64,000 bases of DNA from Malus domestica. Lineage: Eukaryota > Streptophyta > Magnoliopsida > Rosales > Rosaceae. Of this stretch, positions 60,218-64,000 are shown piece after piece. Position numbers and translations under genes: made by a program. Each line of letters begins with the position of its first letter. The stretch's first letter is position 1. The notes beneath the pieces are model-generated. The model ran no database searches and was not told where the DNA came from. It worked only from the letters and a program-made list of their open reading frames with translations. The DNA is taken from the NCBI RefSeq assembly GCF_042453785.1, contig NC_091674.1, forward strand, positions 31,259,501-31,323,500. Reading direction: 5' to 3'.

Positions 60218-60412
60218 TTGACAGGGCAAGGTATGCGAAGCAAATACCCAGCCGCGTGGGAGCGGACTTCCGTTGACCCCTCAAGTCGCCAACTAAACGA
60301 GGCCACTAAGCTTCTTGTCCGCTACGCCCTGTCCGCATTGCCCGACTGGGACTGGTTCGCAGAACCGGTCGACTTCATCACTGATGCAATAATGGCCGAT
60401 ACATGCGAGTAG
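60218..60412 (+). other. GC-rich open frame, possible captured exon
   Basis: A 64-codon frame, clearly GC-richer than its surroundings, reads RSKYPAAWERTSVDPSSRQL and then LSALPDWDWFAEPVDFITDA before a TAG. Its composition and protein-like sequence, in a region of captured DNA, suggest a host exon fragment. I do not recognise the family. Confidence 0.4.
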
Positions 60413-60609
60413 GGTCGAAGGCTCTGTCCTTCTATGGGTTTTGGCTCTATCTCCCTTTTGTATTAGATGTGCATCCGTAGGTCCTGATAAGCAAAGATAT
60501 ATCCCAGCTTTATAAACAAAAAAATTAACCTGCCCTACCACACAAAATAAATTAAAAAATACATATGAAATTAAAAAGTAGAAGGAAATACAATTTAAGA
60601 AATAAAAAT

Positions 60610-60778
60610 ATTTAACAGCCACCAATGATTGGTGGCTGAATCTTGAAGGCGACCAACATCAGTGGCATCCCATGGTAAAGCCACCAAAAAATTGTAAGAG
60701 TAGCAACTTTACATATATGGCCACCAATTGCAAAGGGTGGGAAAAAAATGGTGGCCTATGAGGCAAATTCTAGTAGTG
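60610..60778. repeat. Right subterminal repeats of the CACTA element
   Basis: GCCACCAATGATTGGTGGCT forms a short palindrome at about 60618-60637, followed by further GCCACCAA words up to the terminal repeat. They match the left-end repeats. Confidence 0.75.
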
Positions 60779-60781
60779 ATA

Positions 60782-61968
60782 TTATCAAAACCATGTGACA
60801 GTGCCGATGGATTTTGTTCGATCTAAACCCCACAGGCGATTGGTTGGCTTTGAGTTGGGAGAGGATTATCAAGTGCCAGCGAGCGCGACAAGTCAGGCAA
60901 CCAAACAACCAATCATACATATGCAGATGATCATATGTGTATATATAATGATAGCATACGAAACATCCAAAATATACACACAGACTAATCTATTACTTGA
61001 GCTCGCTAAGAAAGAAGCTGGTGATCCCTCTCCAACTTCAGCACAGCCAGACTCAAAAAAAACACACTCAAAGGTAGCATTTGTTTTACAAGAATGGGGT
61101 TCGAGATTGAACATGAGATTTCATTCTCATTCTCGTACGTGTTTGTGTTTGGCATGCACGCGTCTTCGGAAACATTTTGTTACGAAAATGTGATAACTCC
61201 TATAGAGAAATCTACATGAAACTCAATAACGTACTTGAGTTTGTCATTTCCTTCCTAAAGAATGCATTTAATTTATACAATTTTATAATTGATTAGATTC
61301 TTGCTAGTATACTTTACAAACCAAATATTTTAAATTTTTAATGGCAACATTCTTCATTTTTTTTTCTTCTTCCTTAATATGAAATAACAATGTTGTTTCC
61401 AAATAATTAATTTCACAAAACAACGATAACGTTAGACATGCATGTACTGCATTTTTCATTTTATGTGATTTATTAAGAGTGTGTATTATAAATATATACA
61501 TCACATTTTATTTGCACGTGTTATGCTAAATACTTTGTACGCTACTTATAATATTGTTCAATATACAAAAATGTAGTATTTTTATAAACGCAAACTCGTG
61601 TTAAAAAAAAAATCAATATACTAAGAATATAGTCCATTATAGTAAGTATTACAAAATTTCTTAACACTTGGTGCGTTAGACCGCGTTTCCGTATACTTCA
61701 ATCTCTATGGGTGATGGTTATTTCTCCTTTTGAAAATGTGAATGGGTTTGCAGGGCACGTGTCAATTGTCGTTTGCAGGTCAAACATGAACCCAACTAAC
61801 CAAGAAATTAGAAAGCTAGAAACTTGTGGTTGCAGAATTTCATGATTTCATGATTTCTTTATTTAATTTTTCTTTTTTATCTTTATCTTTCTAAGTTTTT
61901 GGCCTAAATAGTATTAGGTGGGTTCCACTCTCACCAAGTAATTAGGCTTTCTATTGCATTCTTTTGAT
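60782..61968. other. Intergenic, no gene seen
   Basis: One short frame at 60795-61193 has no recognisable domain and AT-rich flanks; I do not consider it a gene. The rest is AT-rich. Confidence 0.4.
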
Positions 61969-61978
61969 TATTATTAAA

Positions 61979-62131
61979 GGAAAACTAATGAAAAATGCTT
62001 GAAAGTTTTGAGTTTTAGTGATAAGGACAAAATAAAAGGTAAAGTGAATAGTATCAAGATTGACTTTTTAGTGTAAAAATGTGATTTTTCGTTAAAGTGA
62101 ACAGTACCAGGTGCTTTTTATTAAAGTTCCC
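61979..62131. mobile_element. Mutator-like MITE, copy B (153 bp)
   Basis: The ends GGAAAACTAATGAAAAA and (reverse complement) GGGAACTTTAATAAAAA form imperfect inverted repeats. The flanking TATTATTAAA at 61969-61978 and 62132-62141 is a 10-bp match, consistent with a 9-10 bp Mutator-type duplication. Same family and orientation as 20916-21058. Confidence 0.75.
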
Positions 62132-62169
62132 TATTATTAAAGCCAGTTTCATCTGGAGTCAAATATTAA

Positions 62170-62273
62170 TGCACTTTTAATATGGAATTATTATTGTCAT
62201 TCTAAAAATTTTATTATACTAATGCACTTTTAATAGGGAATTATTATTGTCATTCTAAAAAATTTATTATACA
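62170..62273. repeat. Tandem duplication of a MITE end and its flank
   Basis: A unit of about 52 bp (TAATGCACTTTTAATA then GGAATTATTATTGTCATTC) occurs twice head to tail. The second copy is the start of the MITE at 62236. Confidence 0.8.
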
Positions 62274-62357
62274 TTGTTAAATTTTTTATATTTGAAAAGA
62301 AAAATACACGTGTGAGAAGTGTAGAATGAGATTTTTAGAGTGCCAATAACACTTCCC
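62236..62357. mobile_element. Short MITE with 8-bp duplication, 122 bp
   Basis: The ends GGGAATTATTATTG and (reverse complement) GGGAAGTGTTATTG are inverted repeats. TTTTAATA flanks both sides (62228-62235 and 62358-62365), an 8-bp duplication as in hAT. A related copy with ends GGGAAGTATTATTGGCA is at about 62763-62885. Confidence 0.7.
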
Positions 62358-62762
62358 TTTTAATAACAAAATATTTTATCACCTAATATTATAATTTAGT
62401 AACGTTTCTTTTTACTTGTATGTTGTTATGCTTGATTATCGTCAAAAACGAATTTGAACGAAATTATTACGATTAGTCCATTATTTTTGTACTCAAAATA
62501 GTGGTAATAGACTAATCCACTGTTAAATTTAGCTCACTCTCATATTTTTTAGTGTAGATAAGATTGAATGTATTAAAAAGGTAATGCAATATTTTAAACA
62601 AATTACTAAGAGTTTGTAATTTAATTAACTTTTTAAATAGTTTGTATAAAACTAAAAGAGTTAAGTCTCGAGAGGGTGTTGGGTTTACTCAGTAAAATTG
62701 TTTGTATAACACTAGCCAAAAAAAAAAAACATAGTGAATAAGATGTTCGTAGAAATAAAAAA

Positions 62763-62885
62763 AGGGAAGTATTATTGGCATTTCAAAAATCTGATTTAAA
62801 ACTCCTGAAAAATATATTTTTCTTTCCTAATATCGAAATTTTAAAATGTAAAATGAGATTTTTGGAGTGTTACTAACAATCTCTT
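62763..62885. mobile_element. Relative of the 122-bp MITE
   Basis: Begins GGGAAGTATTATTGGCATTTC and ends in TTTTTGGAGTGTTACTAACA, the inverted counterpart. No clear duplication. The rest of 62366-63422 shows no gene. Confidence 0.5.
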
Positions 62886-63422
62886 ACAAAATAGAATTAT
62901 TAGTTTTTTTTTTTGTCAATATGAATATTTGGTTGGACAAATAGAAAGAGAATGGCGGTGGGCGGCGGGGTTTGCGGTCGTAGTTTAAATAAGGAAGACA
63001 CGAAATAAAGAGCAGCTGATGTGTCAAAAAGCGCAGATAAAGGTTAAGTAGGGACCACTCAGTTCGTCACGCACTCACCTCCCCACGTCTCCTCTAATTT
63101 TTTTTAGTAAAATTACAACCAAAAATCACTTTCATATAATATAAATATCTTAATATATCTATGTATCTGTCGAATCTTTTATTATATGATCAAGATTGAA
63201 GGCCGAATGGACACCACTTGCACTTTCCACTCTTCGTCTCTCCTTTTGTTTCTTGTGGCTTAGATATTTTCTTCATTTTATTGGAGATATTATCATTTAT
63301 TTCACTTATTAGAACAAGTTGTATTCTTCTTTATTTATAGTTAGATAGTTTATATTTGATTTGACTTGCTATAAATGAGTTTAAATTTTCATATTTGAAT
63401 GTAAATATATCACTGTATATTT

Positions 63423-63718
63423 TGTAAAATCTCACATCGCCCAGGAGTGAAGATCATGTAAGCCTTATATGTATATTCCTATCTCTACCTAGCATTAGGC
63501 CTTTTGGGAGCTCACTGGCTTCAGGTTCCGTAAGAACTTCAAAGTTAAGCAAGAAAGGGGTCAGAGCATTCTTAGGATAGGTGACCCATTAGGAAGTTCT
63601 GCTCGGGTGAGTTTCATAAACAAAACCGTGAAAGCGGGGTCTGAATCCAAAACAGACAATATCGTGTTATGACGGAATCGAACCGGAATGTGGTGGGGAT
63701 CCAAACTAAGATGTGACA
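63423..63718 (+). mobile_element. Cassandra TRIM solo LTR
   Basis: A 296-bp LTR starting TGTAAAATCTCACATCG and ending AAGATGTGACA, flanked by TATTT on both sides (63418-63422 and 63719-63723). It contains the Cassandra hallmarks GCCTTATATGTA, TCTCTACCTAGCATTAGGCC and TTTTGGGAGCTCACTGGCTT, then a 5S-rRNA-like part and GACAATATCGTG. No primer site follows, so it is a solo LTR left by recombination. Confidence 0.92.
63513..63612 (+). repeat. 5S-rRNA-like segment inside the Cassandra LTR
   Basis: Resembles plant 5S rRNA over its 3' two thirds: GGTTCCGTAAGAACTTC, AAAGTTAAGC, TTAGGATAGGTGACCC and AGGAAGTTCTGCTCGGGTG. Changes in the internal control region (for example TTAGGATAGG for TAGGATGGG) and its LTR context show this is not a working 5S gene. 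Confidence 0.8.
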
Positions 63719-63723
63719 TATTT

Positions 63724-64000
63724 AATTTTGTATCACATGACTATAATATTTAATCATAAAAGTACAAGAATTATTTTAAAATACCAATAGCAGCTCTGAA
63801 AAATAATAGTAAAACATGAGATAGTGACGAGTGTATTTTTTGGAATATAGGATGGAAATATCTAATTGGTGTGAAAAGACTCAATCTTGTAGTAATTATC
63901 CGAATCTGTGTTTGAGTATTGGGGAGATTAAATATCTTCCACAAGAATATCAAGAAAAAATAAAATAAAATGCGGATTTTTTGTGGGGTTTTGTTAATAT
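63724..64000. other. Intergenic, no gene seen
   Basis: AT-rich; nothing recognisable up to the window end. Confidence 0.5.

Larger units (their letters stand above)
47034..60778 (-). mobile_element. CACTA (En/Spm) transposon carrying captured host gene fragments, 13.7 kb
   Basis: The ends begin CACTACTAGAATT and, on the opposite strand at the right end, the same 13 bases. The 3-bp duplication ATA is present on both sides (47031-47033 and 60779-60781). Subterminal zones hold repeated GGTGGC/GCCACC words. On the minus strand, in order, lie a TRS23 exon, a TNPD-like transposase gene, a block of kinesin-5 exons and a TNPA-like gene; two unidentified frames lie on the plus strand. Length, ends and duplication all fit a complete CACTA insertion. 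Whether it can still move depends on the single nonsense codon in the TNPD-like gene. Confidence 0.95.

Noticed and set aside
60795..61193. A 132-codon plus-strand frame right of the CACTA element
   Set aside because: No domain, a microsatellite-like middle and AT-rich context; not convincing as a gene.
63513..63612. A possible 5S rRNA gene
   Set aside because: It is diverged in the control region and lies inside LTR ends with a TATTT duplication, so it is part of a Cassandra LTR.
1..64000. CRISPR array, operon or prokaryotic replication origin
   Set aside because: No spaced identical repeats, and spliced plant genes make a nuclear eukaryotic origin clear.

Overview
This is nuclear DNA from a eudicot plant. 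Spliced genes have GT-AG introns, their products resemble Arabidopsis proteins, and the spaces between them are AT-rich and full of plant-type transposons. A Cassandra LTR and the abundance of short hairpin elements fit a woody rosid such as Rosaceae (apple/pear group), but the family is an inference. I assembled all exon boundaries by eye from reading frame, splice sites and remembered homologues.

Three host genes look intact. (1) A secreted germin-like protein at 3741-4628 on the minus strand, two exons, 229 aa. (2) A cyclic nucleotide-gated channel of the CNGC19/20 type at 9293-14772 on the plus strand, 12 coding exons, 790 aa, with an extra intron in its 5' leader. (3) A class IV HD-ZIP homeodomain-START transcription factor of the HDG11 type at 37361-40556 on the plus strand, 10 coding exons, 709 aa. 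The three are unrelated in function and show no operon-like arrangement.

The rest is mostly mobile DNA. From left to right: a copia-type LTR (1070-1967, minus) containing part of a gamma-glutamyl hydrolase gene; several short TIR and fold-back elements (5-7 kb); two tail-to-tail LINE 3' fragments (14.8-18.0 kb), the first only 29 bp after the CNGC stop codon; a LINE reverse-transcriptase relic (19.5-20.1 kb); a 1.2 kb long inverted repeat (21.1-22.3 kb); a SINE; a 1000-bp hAT element; a complete but deleted Ty3/gypsy element (26349-34628, TSD ATTAT) with an antisense frame near its 3' LTR; a likely solo LTR (35.2-36.1 kb); a second hAT with a transposase remnant (44.9-46.1 kb); a Mutator-like MITE; a 13.7 kb CACTA element (47034-60778, TSD ATA); and a Cassandra solo LTR carrying a 5S-rRNA-like segment (63423-63718, TSD TATTT).

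The most interesting object is the CACTA element. Both ends are readable, it has subterminal repeats, and it carries a TNPD-like transposase gene (one nonsense codon) and an apparently readable TNPA-like gene. It also holds captured host DNA: eight exons of a kinesin-5 gene with their introns, one exon of the TRAPP subunit TRS23, and two unidentified plus-strand reading frames. It is therefore a gene-capturing (Pack-type) CACTA that still carries transposition genes.
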